A stretch of DNA of 64,000 bases. Source: Leishmania donovani. Taxonomy: Eukaryota; Euglenozoa; Kinetoplastea; Trypanosomatida; Trypanosomatidae. Where the stretch lies: positions 5,616-69,615 of the forward strand of contig NC_018236.1 of the NCBI RefSeq assembly GCF_000227135.1. The letters are read 5' to 3'. Of this stretch, positions 8,486-16,334 are shown piece by piece. Positions within the stretch are counted from its first letter, which is position 1; each line of letters opens with the position of its first letter. The position numbers and the translations under genes are program-made. The notes beneath the pieces are model-generated. The model worked only from the letters and a program-made list of their open reading frames with translations. It did no database searches and was not told the origin of the DNA.

Positions 8486-9448
8486 ATGATGGTGCAAGAA
8501 GTTGTCACAGGTGAGGCGCTGCGTGTGTTAGGGCGCAACCCCTTCGAGGGAATCACCACGAAAACGCGTCTGCGGCAGCTGCTGCAGACGCACCAAGGCA
8601 GAGACAAACTGTTCAAAGTAGCACAGTACTTGCTACGCATCCGGCTGTGGTGGAATTCCGTTGACTTCAACGTGAACTACGTGCCAGGTGAGAATTTTTC
8701 CCGAATGGAAAAGAATCTGATGACCATCGTAAATAGTCGACGCATGTTCCGCCTTGGCCGTTTCTTTGGCGAGTTTGTTCGCATGCGCGTAACGCTCATC
8801 AAGGCATCGGAGCTGGTATACATTCCGGTGAACGGTGGCCAGTGGGTGGCGCTATTCATTCAATGCCAGATGCTGCTAGATATGCTTGCGAGGGGTTTGC
8901 TATTCGTGAAGTCCTTGCTGGAGGACGTCGCCTTTCTCGTTCAGAAGGGCTTCTTCCACAGCAACGTAGCTGGCCGTCTCATCTACGTGGCAACGCGGTG
9001 CGGACTTCCAGTTCTCACAATTGACTTGTTTCTGAATACGCTGCGTCTTTACCAAGGCATTTTAGACGCGTCCGCCACCGAGTCCTCGAATGAAATCATG
9101 TTCTCAAAAGACTCCTTCTCGCTTCTGTCCAAGTATGACCGCGTAGATAAGCTGCGCCGCAAGTTGGCGTCCACGACCGATGAGGAGAAGCTGAAGGAGG
9201 TAATCAAAGACCAGCAGCGGACGGCGAACGGCACCAACGAGAACGTCGTATACGTGGAATCGTATGCTCAGCTGTTGTGGACCGACTTCGAGCTGCACTG
9301 GATCTGCGTAACGGAGGCGAAACTGCTGCTGGACATCTTTGTTGCTCTCTCAGGCCTGAGAGGATGGAAACTGCAGGGGTCTGTGAGTACCGCGGGTTTG
9401 TTGTCTGGGCTGTGCTCCATCTACCGCGTGTGGACGTACGGCCGCTAG
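8486..9448 (+). CDS. PEX11-family glycosomal membrane protein
   Basis: A 320-residue membrane-associated protein. The N-terminal region has the PEX11 pattern: QTHQGRDKLFKVAQYLLRIR (residues about 34-53) corresponds to the conserved GRDK-amphipathic helix that binds and remodels peroxisomal membrane. A hydrophobic region at about 119-150 and the C-terminal GLLSGLCSIYRVWTYGR also fit, as PEX11 proteins end in a hydrophobic segment followed by Y/RxW. In trypanosomatids PEX11 and the related GIM5 proteins sit in the glycosome membrane and control organelle number and shape. It is considerably longer than the roughly 220-240 residues I recall for PEX11/GIM5; the extra length is a polar loop at about 195-260. 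Two tandem ATGs at 8486 and 8489 are both possible starts. Confidence 0.83.
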   Translation: MMVQEVVTGEALRVLGRNPFEGITTKTRLRQLLQTHQGRDKLFKVAQYLLRIRLWWNSVDFNVNYVPGENFSRMEKNLMTIVNSRRMFRLGRFFGEFVRMRVTLIKASELVYIPVNGGQWVALFIQCQMLLDMLARGLLFVKSLLEDVAFLVQKGFFHSNVAGRLIYVATRCGLPVLTIDLFLNTLRLYQGILDASATESSNEIMFSKDSFSLLSKYDRVDKLRRKLASTTDEEKLKEVIKDQQRTANGTNENVVYVESYAQLLWTDFELHWICVTEAKLLLDIFVALSGLRGWKLQGSVSTAGLLSGLCSIYRVWTYGR

Positions 9449-10152
9449 CCCTCGCCTAAGCCTTCGCCCTCCCTCCCGTGTTGTGTGATGCATGGCTCTT
9501 CCACCTCGTTGTCGTAACGCCAGTTGAAAAATGATGGCTGACCTATACACATTTGCCGCCTAGTCCACCTATGCTTCCCTGCGCTCTTCAGTTTTTCGCC
9601 TTTTCACTGGGACGAAGATTCGCGTCCTCCTCCTCGTTTCCCTGTTGCTTGATTGTGCTTGAGTCTTCTTTGCTTGAAATATCGCTCTTTTCTTGCGCCG
9701 GCGCACGTGCCAAGGAGTGCATGTCGCGCGCTAAGGCGAGGCTTTAGAGTGGCGGTGCCTATTTGCCTCGGGGCTCTCCTCACCATTAGGTGCTGCGCAG
9801 CAACTAGTGCCACCACGCGTCGGTTGAGGATTAGCATAAGACTGTGCGTACGGGATTTTACGCGGGCCACTCAACCCTCCGCTTTTGTCAGCCTTCACAT
9901 GACCTGGGCATCTGGTACATCTCCCCAACCCCCTGCTCACAAAGAGACACTTTCCCACTCCCACGCCTGTTTCTCTTTGTCGGTGGTTTCTGTGGTGACC
10001 GTAATTTTGTGCCTTTTGATCAAGCATTCCGTTTTCCTGTTGTGCTGGTGCCGAAGGGCAGCGGGACTACCACGCGGGCACACGTGTTGTGGCTTCGCTG
10101 TTCTTGTCACTTGGGCTGCTGAAGTGGACCCCGGCGTGGCAGGGGCCGCAAA
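9449..10152. other. Intergenic region
   Basis: About 0.7 kb with T/C-rich stretches at 9590-9690 and 9950-10040. ORFs on both strands have no family signature. No RNA gene recognised. Confidence 0.5.
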
Positions 10153-10902
10153 ATGCACAGTATCACAGTTGTATGCATCAACGTGGTGCTGGCGCTGCTG
10201 CTGCTGCTGTGGATGAAGATAGCAAATCTTGCCGGAACGTCAGTTCGCAGTGACGTTCTGTTCGTGTTTGCGCACCCGGATGACGAGGCAATGTTTTTCA
10301 CGCCACTCCTGCATTCGCTGCGGGCGCAGCGGGTCACGGTGCATTTTCTGTGCCTGTCCAACGGCAACTACGCCGGGATGGGAAAGGAGCGTGAGAAGGA
10401 GCTGTACGCCAGTGGCGCTTTCTTTGGTGTGCAGCGGCGTAACATCCGAGTCGTCGACCACGCTGACTTGCAAGACGGCATGTGTAATATCTGGAGCCCT
10501 TTGCTTATTCGCAGAGAGATCGAGTCATACATGCAGAAAGCCGGCAGCATCAGCACCATTGTTACATTTGACAAGTACGGTGTCTCTGGCCATCCTAACC
10601 ACATTGCCGTACACAATGGCGTTCGGGAGCTCAAGGAGAACATGCCTCCAGGGCTCCTCCACCTGCAGCTCAGAACACGGAGTCTGCTGTGGAAGTACGT
10701 TGGACTGCTGGCGGTTCTCCCTTATGTCCTGTGGTCATCCACATGCGTTAGCCGCACCAGCTTTGTCGCCGTCATTCCACCCGCATCAGTCTGGGAGAGC
10801 ATGGCCGCGATGCGCAAGCACGCCGGTCAGCTTGTCTGGTTTCGGTATTTGTTTGTCATTTTCTCTTCGTACACGTACGTGAATGAGATCGAAGAGCTCT
10901 AG
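10153..10902 (+). CDS. GPI12: N-acetylglucosaminyl-phosphatidylinositol de-N-acetylase (PIG-L/GPI12)
   Basis: A 249-residue enzyme of the second step of GPI-anchor synthesis: removal of acetate from GlcNAc-PI on the cytoplasmic face of the ER. An N-terminal membrane helix (about 5-24, VVCINVVLALLLLLW) anchors the protein. The zinc-binding AHPDDE motif is at residues 40-45, and the second metal-ligand motif FDKYGVSGHPNH at 139-150 is intact, so it should be active. FLCLSNGNYAGMGKEREKEL (about 65-84) is also typical of the family. GPI anchors are abundant in trypanosomatids, where they carry major surface proteins, and the related glycolipids share the pathway. The length is normal for the family and the ATG sits directly before the membrane helix. 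Confidence 0.95.
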   Translation: MHSITVVCINVVLALLLLLWMKIANLAGTSVRSDVLFVFAHPDDEAMFFTPLLHSLRAQRVTVHFLCLSNGNYAGMGKEREKELYASGAFFGVQRRNIRVVDHADLQDGMCNIWSPLLIRREIESYMQKAGSISTIVTFDKYGVSGHPNHIAVHNGVRELKENMPPGLLHLQLRTRSLLWKYVGLLAVLPYVLWSSTCVSRTSFVAVIPPASVWESMAAMRKHAGQLVWFRYLFVIFSSYTYVNEIEEL

Positions 10903-11430
10903 CTGGAGGGAAGGGGGGCAGAGGAGGCGGAGTGCAAGGCGTGGCAAGACTGCGTAGAGCAGAGGGTAAGATGAATGAGCCACTGTCGGCTGATGCTCAC
11001 GTGCACGAGAACTTTATGCTCTTTTCGGTTTGGAGCTTTTGCATTATTGTGAAAAACACCGCTTGTCTTTGTGTTTATCGACAGGTGAGAAATTTTTCCT
11101 TGATGGACTGCCTTGGTGCCTCAGAGAAAAAAATCTTAGCGGCGCCGTGCAGTCCGGCAATGGAAACATGCGCCGGGCAGGCTTCGAGTGCTCCGATTGC
11201 GAGCTCATAGTTGGAAGTTGTGTATCCGTTTTTCTTGTTTTTCCTTCGCCGTACATGGGGGCGCAGGCAGACGTGTGCGGCATCTCGCTCTCCCCTCCCC
11301 TTTTTCCTCTCCCGCTCTCTCGTTCCTTTCCAAGCCGTGCCATCCTGTTTCCCTTTCGGTTGACTGCTCCTTTCTCTCTGCTCGCCCGCCGCGTAATTTC
11401 TCCCGCTTATTTGCTCATGGTGAGGGACAG
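10903..11430. other. Intergenic region before the endonuclease III relic
   Basis: About 530 bases. It includes the pyrimidine-rich stretch 11285-11415 (tctctctgctcgcccgccgc), which would be the old splice-acceptor region of the pseudogene that follows. No functional gene seen. Confidence 0.45.
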
Positions 11431-12190
11431 ATGTCGAAGACAATTTCTGACACGCTCCACGCGGGGCAGATTGCCACGACACTGACTGGTGCGCATAGCC
11501 TCTTGTTCGCGTGCCGGCAGACTGACAGGCTGACGTACAGCAGAAGCGACGCTTATCGGCAACTTCTGCCGGACCGCTTTACCGATCGTCCGTGTGAGGG
11601 GCGGCGGCAGCCTTTCCACGAAAATAAGACCAATAGGTTTAACTGGCTTGCTTCTCCGGTACTGAACGCCATGACACAAGGGACCGCATGCGCTGCTACT
11701 ATGACGAAGCTCAATGGCGAAGGGCTCACACCGTGAATTGTCCGACGTATGGGAGAGGAAGAGCTAGTAAAAACAGCACATTTGCAGCATCAGCTTTGGC
11801 ATTTGAAAGGCGGAACACATTGCTCAAGTTGCAGGAATTCTTTTTCGAGAGTATGACGGCAAGGAGCTGCGCGGTAACGACCTGGCTGCTGGACACCTCA
11901 GCATGGATGCCAGGACGGGTAATGTGTTCTATGCTGTCGCCGACCACCGGGTCGTTGGGATGAGTGTGAGTATACGTGTGCACAGCGTTTTGCAGCGCCT
12001 GGACTACTGGCCAAATAAAGCCAAGTCGTTGGAGGGCACGCGTAATGCACTCGAGCTCTTCCACGCGAGCACTGGCGGAAGTCAATCGCAGCCCGTTCCC
12101 TCTGTGAAAATAGGTCTACACCTCGAGGAGCTTCAAGTGCGGCATGTGCTTGGTCGACGACGTGTGCGTCTTTGCGCTACCTGTCCGCAA
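11431..12190 (+). pseudogene. Decayed copy of endonuclease III
   Basis: Translation in three successive frames aligns collinearly with the intact endonuclease III gene just downstream. Frame A (from 11431): SDAYRQLL, then C...R...NRFNWLASPVLNA against LEDYRKHL and C...R...QRFHTLVALMLSA, then LNGEGLTP against IKHGLTA. An in-frame TGA at 11734-11736 falls where the intact protein has Gln82. After about 4 extra bases near 11772 the frame changes: KQHICSISF against DKHICKVGF, a second TGA at 11804-11806, then KAEHIAQVAGILFREYDG against KAKNIKEVAAILMKNYDG and ADHRVVGMSV against ADHRVIGIGV. A deletion of about 14 bases then shifts the frame again, and KCGMCLVDDVCVFA (from 12135) matches the iron-sulfur segment KCGICELSDICPNA. 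The catalytic Lys segment LPGVGPK, the catalytic Asp and the first cluster Cys are gone. Confidence 0.88.
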
Positions 12191-12667
12191 AAGGTGATAT
12201 GGAAGCACAGCTGTGTACAAGGCTGGCCACAGTCTCTTTTCTCTCTCTGGCTGCTACACGAATCTGCTGAGGTCGATGCCCGGTCTTTCAGAGTGCAGCC
12301 GTTTGCTCTCACTCAGTCCCATGTGTTCCTCGTCGATAAAACTACCTTTTTTTTGTCGCGCCCTTTGTTTTTCTCGTACTAATGTTGTACTACTTTGCAT
12401 ATTCATCCGCTGGAAAGGGAATACGCTAGCCTATAGAAGACGTGGCGAATCTAGCCGCTAAGAATTAAGGGCTTGCCGTGTGTCGCGTCGTGCCTGTGGC
12501 CTCGCCGGGAATCGCTTGACAGCGGCACAGCACTGCATACATCACGACAAGTGAGATTTGGATGACGCTTAACTGTCTACATGTGCCTGACTGTCGACTC
12601 CATGACCTCTTCTTGTGTGTACGTACGCGCACTCTGAAGGAAAGACGGACGGGCGGGACTGTGGGCC
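12191..12667. other. Intergenic region
   Basis: About 480 bases between the relic and the intact endonuclease III gene. Pyrimidine tracts at about 12233-12250 and 12345-12375 are followed by several AGs; the ATG at 12668 is preceded by a short CT-rich run (gacctcttcttgtgtg). No gene seen. Confidence 0.5.
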
Positions 12668-13444
12668 ATGAATAAATGCTCCTTTACCCCACCATCGAAT
12701 TGGGCGCAGCTTTTCGCGCGCCTGGAGGATTATCGAAAACACTTAAAGGCCCCGGTGGACACGATGGGGTGCCACCGCCTCCGCGACGAGTATGCGCCAA
12801 AGGAGGTTCAGCGTTTCCACACGTTAGTGGCGCTCATGCTCAGTGCACAGACAAAGGACGTCGTGACCGCGGCTGCGATGGATACGCTGATCAAGCACGG
12901 ACTGACTGCGCAGTCGGTTCATGCAATGACGGAGACAGAACTGGATAAGCATATCTGCAAAGTTGGGTTTCACAACAAGAAGGCGAAGAACATCAAGGAA
13001 GTCGCCGCGATTCTCATGAAAAACTACGATGGAGAGGTACCGCGAGAGTACGCAGAGTTGATTGCACTGCCTGGAGTCGGCCCGAAAATGGCGAACCTGT
13101 TTTTCCAAGACGCCGATCACCGCGTTATCGGCATTGGCGTCGATACACATGTTCACCGCATCTCGCAGCGTTACCGGTGGGTACCAAGCACCGTGAAGAC
13201 GCCGGAGGACACGCGCAAGGCGCTGGAGTCGTGGTTGCCTCGGGAACACTGGGGAACCATTAATTCTCTCATGGTGGGTCTCGGCCAAACAGTATGCACC
13301 CCACTCCGCCCGAAGTGTGGCATCTGTGAACTTAGCGACATTTGCCCGAACGCGTTCAAGGAGACACAGCAGAAGCGCCTCCGTGCAAAAGCGCCCCTCG
13401 TGGAGAAAGAGGAGCCTGTGTCAAACAAGAAGCGGAGAAAATGA
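12668..13444 (+). CDS. NTH1: Endonuclease III (NTH1-type DNA glycosylase/AP lyase)
   Basis: A 258-residue bifunctional base-excision repair enzyme that removes oxidised pyrimidines and cleaves the abasic site. The helix-hairpin-helix LPGVGPKMA carries the catalytic Lys at residue 140. The catalytic Asp is D159 in VDTHVHR. The [4Fe-4S] loop is complete: Cys210, 217, 220 and 226 in the C-x6-C-x2-C-x5-C spacing. LMLSAQTKD (57-64) is the usual N-terminal family motif. The C-terminus ends in a basic, nuclear-localisation-like KKRRK. The length is close to bacterial Nth (about 211) plus short extensions. It lies 3' of a degenerate second copy, evidence for an old tandem duplication. Confidence 0.96.
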   Translation: MNKCSFTPPSNWAQLFARLEDYRKHLKAPVDTMGCHRLRDEYAPKEVQRFHTLVALMLSAQTKDVVTAAAMDTLIKHGLTAQSVHAMTETELDKHICKVGFHNKKAKNIKEVAAILMKNYDGEVPREYAELIALPGVGPKMANLFFQDADHRVIGIGVDTHVHRISQRYRWVPSTVKTPEDTRKALESWLPREHWGTINSLMVGLGQTVCTPLRPKCGICELSDICPNAFKETQQKRLRAKAPLVEKEEPVSNKKRRK

Positions 13445-14101
13445 ACGTAGTGTACTGCTCTCCACTGTCACCAGTGAGCGTGCCACTCGAACTTGCCTCC
13501 ACCTTGTCGCCACCGAAGGTGTGCTCGCTCGCACAATGCTTCTTTGTTGTTGTTTGCATGCGCTTGTTGTCGTCGTAGTACGTGTTGGACGGCACCATTC
13601 CGTTGAGGAAGTAAGAGTTTTTCTGTTTCCCCCTCCCCCCTCCCAGTGGAGAACAGGGGTGAAGAGGATCCCTGCGCGGGTGTAGATGTGTCTTTGTGTG
13701 TGCGGCGCGATGAGGCAGTGACTGTCTCACGCCCTCACGTGCTTTTCGACAGGATCGCGCCTATGCTCTATTTTCGGCAGCTCGCGTGAGTGCGCTCGCC
13801 GCGCGCCAGGGAAGCGATGCCGCTCATGACAGCTCTCGTATAGGACTCTCATCGCTGCTTGCACTTCGCATACTTTCCTCTCTGGCCCCTGTATCGCTCT
13901 CTGCTCTTTGGAAACTCTGACCCGCATTCCTCATCTGCACTTTGGATGAGCAATGCCAGATTACTTGAAGCTTCAAGCGTCCAAACCCATCAGCAGCTTT
14001 CTTCCTCGTTCACTTCCTTTTTTTCTGCTTTCTCAACGCTCTGCCGTTTTCTCACCAGAAAATCGAATCGGAGCAAAAAGAAACCACTCAGATCTCCAAC
14101 C
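13445..14101. other. Intergenic region
   Basis: About 660 bases. T/C-rich sequence at 13999-14056 ends in the acceptor AG for the first RRM gene. The open frame that begins at 13859 upstream of that gene is translated leader. No other gene seen. Confidence 0.5.
14005..14058 (+). promoter_or_regulatory. Trans-splice acceptor for the first RRM gene
   Basis: A very strong pyrimidine tract (cttcctttttttctgctttc onward) ends in the AG at 14057-14058, 43 nt before the ATG at 14102. It fixes the start and excludes the in-frame ATG at 13859. Confidence 0.6.
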
Positions 14102-14497
14102 ATGTCTTACCCGTCTCCGTTCACTCGGAATGTGTACATTGCCAGCCTGCCAGAGGACTACTCCGAGAAGGATCTACTGGATCTATTCTCTCCCTTTGGC
14201 CGCGTCATCTCCTGTACAGTGAAGTACGACAAGGAAACCGGGATGTGCAAGGGGTACGGCTTCGTCTTATTTGAAAGTGAGCAGGATGCGTTGAACGCTG
14301 TGATTGCGCTCCAGGGTCACTCCATCCGGAACACACGCGTCCAGGTGCGCTTGGCTCGTCCGGAGGCTTCGGCGAAGAAGATGTATCCGGTGATGATGCA
14401 GCAGCAGCTGATGAGTGCGTGCATGCCGTACCAGCCGGTGTACGTCATGTACGTGCCGTCGCCCGTGTACAGTCCGATGCCGTTGGTGCAGGGCTGA
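14102..14497 (+). CDS. Single-RRM RNA-binding protein (first of three)
   Basis: A 131-residue protein with one RNA recognition motif at about 9-85. RNP2 is VYIASL (11-16) and RNP1 is KGYGFVLF (50-57); the aromatic residues that stack on RNA bases are present. A short Met/Pro/Tyr-rich tail follows (QPVYVMYVPSPVYSPMPLVQG). It shares the RNVY(I/V)ASLP opening and the 'RVQVRLARPEAS' ending of the RRM with the proteins encoded at 21667 and 33458, so the three are paralogues. Small single-RRM proteins in trypanosomatids bind 3' UTRs and control mRNA stability or translation, often during life-cycle changes. The specific target is unknown. Confidence 0.88.
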   Translation: MSYPSPFTRNVYIASLPEDYSEKDLLDLFSPFGRVISCTVKYDKETGMCKGYGFVLFESEQDALNAVIALQGHSIRNTRVQVRLARPEASAKKMYPVMMQQQLMSACMPYQPVYVMYVPSPVYSPMPLVQG

Positions 14498-16129
14498 GGA
14501 GTGCACGGGAGAACGTCGACGCGTCTTCCGAGGCGTATCCTGCCTTCTGTGAACAATGTCACAAAATGACAGTTCCACGCAGCGGGAAAACAGCCTTTGC
14601 GTTTCTGAAAAGCGGCACAGCGCACTCTTTCGTTTTTTTTTGATATTGCTGTTCCAAGTATGCATCCACTACATCCCCGCGTGCTCCATTCAACTGAACT
14701 TATTGACGTTAGTGTTTACTCTCCAACTCCCACCAACTACTTCCTCGTATTTTTCTTTGCCCTTTGTCTCTATTTTGTATCATGCTCCCATTTCTTTCCC
14801 CTCTCATTTTTTTTTCCTGTCAGTTTTTTTTTTTTTTGATGTGGATTTCTAAACTCTATCGAGTTCCACCTCTGACTTGTTTACGGTTCTTCTTTTCAGT
14901 TGATTGTCTTCCACATGAGCTCGGAAAGTCGAAAAAAGAAGTTTTCTTTTTCAAAGAAAAAAAAAAGAACGCTGCACATATCGCCCCCCCCCCCCGCGTG
15001 CGTCACGTCAAAAACGTGACGAAAAACCACCGGAGGGCCCTTTCTGTGAGCAAAAATAAAGATGTATATTTGCAGACAAAAGGCAGCGGCGGAAAGTTCT
15101 GAAAGATGCGGTCCCAATAAGGTAAAAAGCGAGAGGACCGAACAGAGAAAGGGAGTACTCAAAAACAAAAGCGATCAAGTCCCAAGGCAGAGAAAGAGAG
15201 AGATAGCGACCTTAGTTGAGAGGCTGTCTCGGCCGCTTTCCGGGTGTTTCTCTTCTCGTGTGCACTTTTTCTTGTTGTCTCTCTTTCTCTTCCTCCTCAT
15301 GCTTTGCAACCCTTTTTTGTTGTTGTTCGTGCTAACGCACAGTGATATATGTGCCGCGTGCACTCCAACTGAAACGAAGAAGATCAACAGAGAGGGAAAA
15401 GAGAGAGGAGCAGAAAGTGATACACTTTTATTCAACACGGATTTTATTTGGAAGGAAGAGGGCTTTGCTCCGCATCTGAAGCCATCTGTTGCTGACTTCC
15501 TTGTTCCCGGTCTCCTTCAAACAACGTTGGCACACTGAAGACAGGAGAAAAAAGCGGCGGGGCAAGTGCAGCCGTGACAGAGTGTGCGCATGCGTTTGTT
15601 TGCAGATACAACAATAACAAAAGTAGACGAGCAAAGCAATGTGCCAAGCTCGCAACAGAGCTTCTGTGAGCGTTTTTAGCCTCTCAACGACCAATGAAAC
15701 AATAAAATAGCCGCATCACGAATTACGACACCGCGACATGCGACACAGGCAGCATAGCGACAGTAGGTGAAAAAGCAAGTGTGCTGCGCTGGAAGGATAC
15801 TGCGTGGAGCCACACGCGAGCACGTGCCGTGAGGGGGCCGTGAAACGCGCCACGACGCGCCTGTGCCACGTCACCGACGACACAACTCATCGCACTCAGT
15901 GCCGTCGGCTGCTTATTAGTCTGCCACTCAGCCGTTGTGGTACACCTCCTTTTCTTCGCGAACGCCTGTAGATGCTCTCTGTTCTTCTCCCCCGTTTGGC
16001 TGAGGCACGCTTTGTGTCCCTCCGCCCTTGCCATGCTACTCGACCGCCACCTTCTTCTGCAGCCTTATTCGGCAACCCCTTTCCCACTGATTTGCATCTC
16101 GTGTTTTCCTCCTCTGATTATCTTTGTTT
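14498..16129. other. Long intergenic region with hairpins
   Basis: About 1.6 kb, presumably mostly the 3' UTR of the first RRM gene and the 5' region of the helicase. It contains many T and CT runs, a complementary U/A-rich pair at about 14945-14968 (TTTTCTTTTTC against GAAAAAAAAAAGAA), a C10 run near 14986, and a perfect 8-bp hairpin at 15001-15021. Bases 15540-15930 are less pyrimidine-biased but hold no recognisable gene. Confidence 0.55.
15001..15021 (+). promoter_or_regulatory. Perfect inverted repeat in a putative 3' UTR
   Basis: CGTCACGT (15001-15008), a 5-nt loop CAAAA, and ACGTGACG (15014-15021) form an uninterrupted 8-bp stem. It lies about 500 bases after the stop of the first RRM gene, so it would probably be in that mRNA. 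A protein-binding or stability role is possible; chance cannot be excluded at this size. Confidence 0.35.
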
Positions 16130-16131
16130 AG
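16101..16131 (+). promoter_or_regulatory. Trans-splice acceptor for the helicase gene
   Basis: The tract gtgttttcctcctctgatta and tctttgttt is followed by AG at 16130-16131, giving a leader of about 200 nt before the ATG at 16335. Later AGs, for example near 16190, are also possible sites. Confidence 0.45.
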
Positions 16132-16334
16132 AACACTATTCGCTGCGTCATTGTGCTCCGTTTTTACCGAGCACCGAAAGTCTCGCCAGCTTTCACTCGC
16201 ACGCAGCAACCGTGGCCTTGCCGTGCTGCAACTGTATCCACACGCGCGCGCACACGCACACCTCCACCCGCACATAGGCCAGCAGAAAAGCATCGGCAAA
16301 CCTCTCACGGCGTCAGGAAGAAGCCTGTGACGCA

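Noticed and set aside
11903..12382. 159-codon ORF as a separate functional gene
   Set aside because: It is the middle part of the endonuclease III relic. Its start codon falls inside homologous sequence, and homology changes frame before its stop.
14498..16334. Directional switch or opposite-strand gene between the first RRM gene and the helicase
   Set aside because: Minus-strand ORFs here are short and repeat-driven, and both flanking genes are on the + strand with normal acceptor sites.
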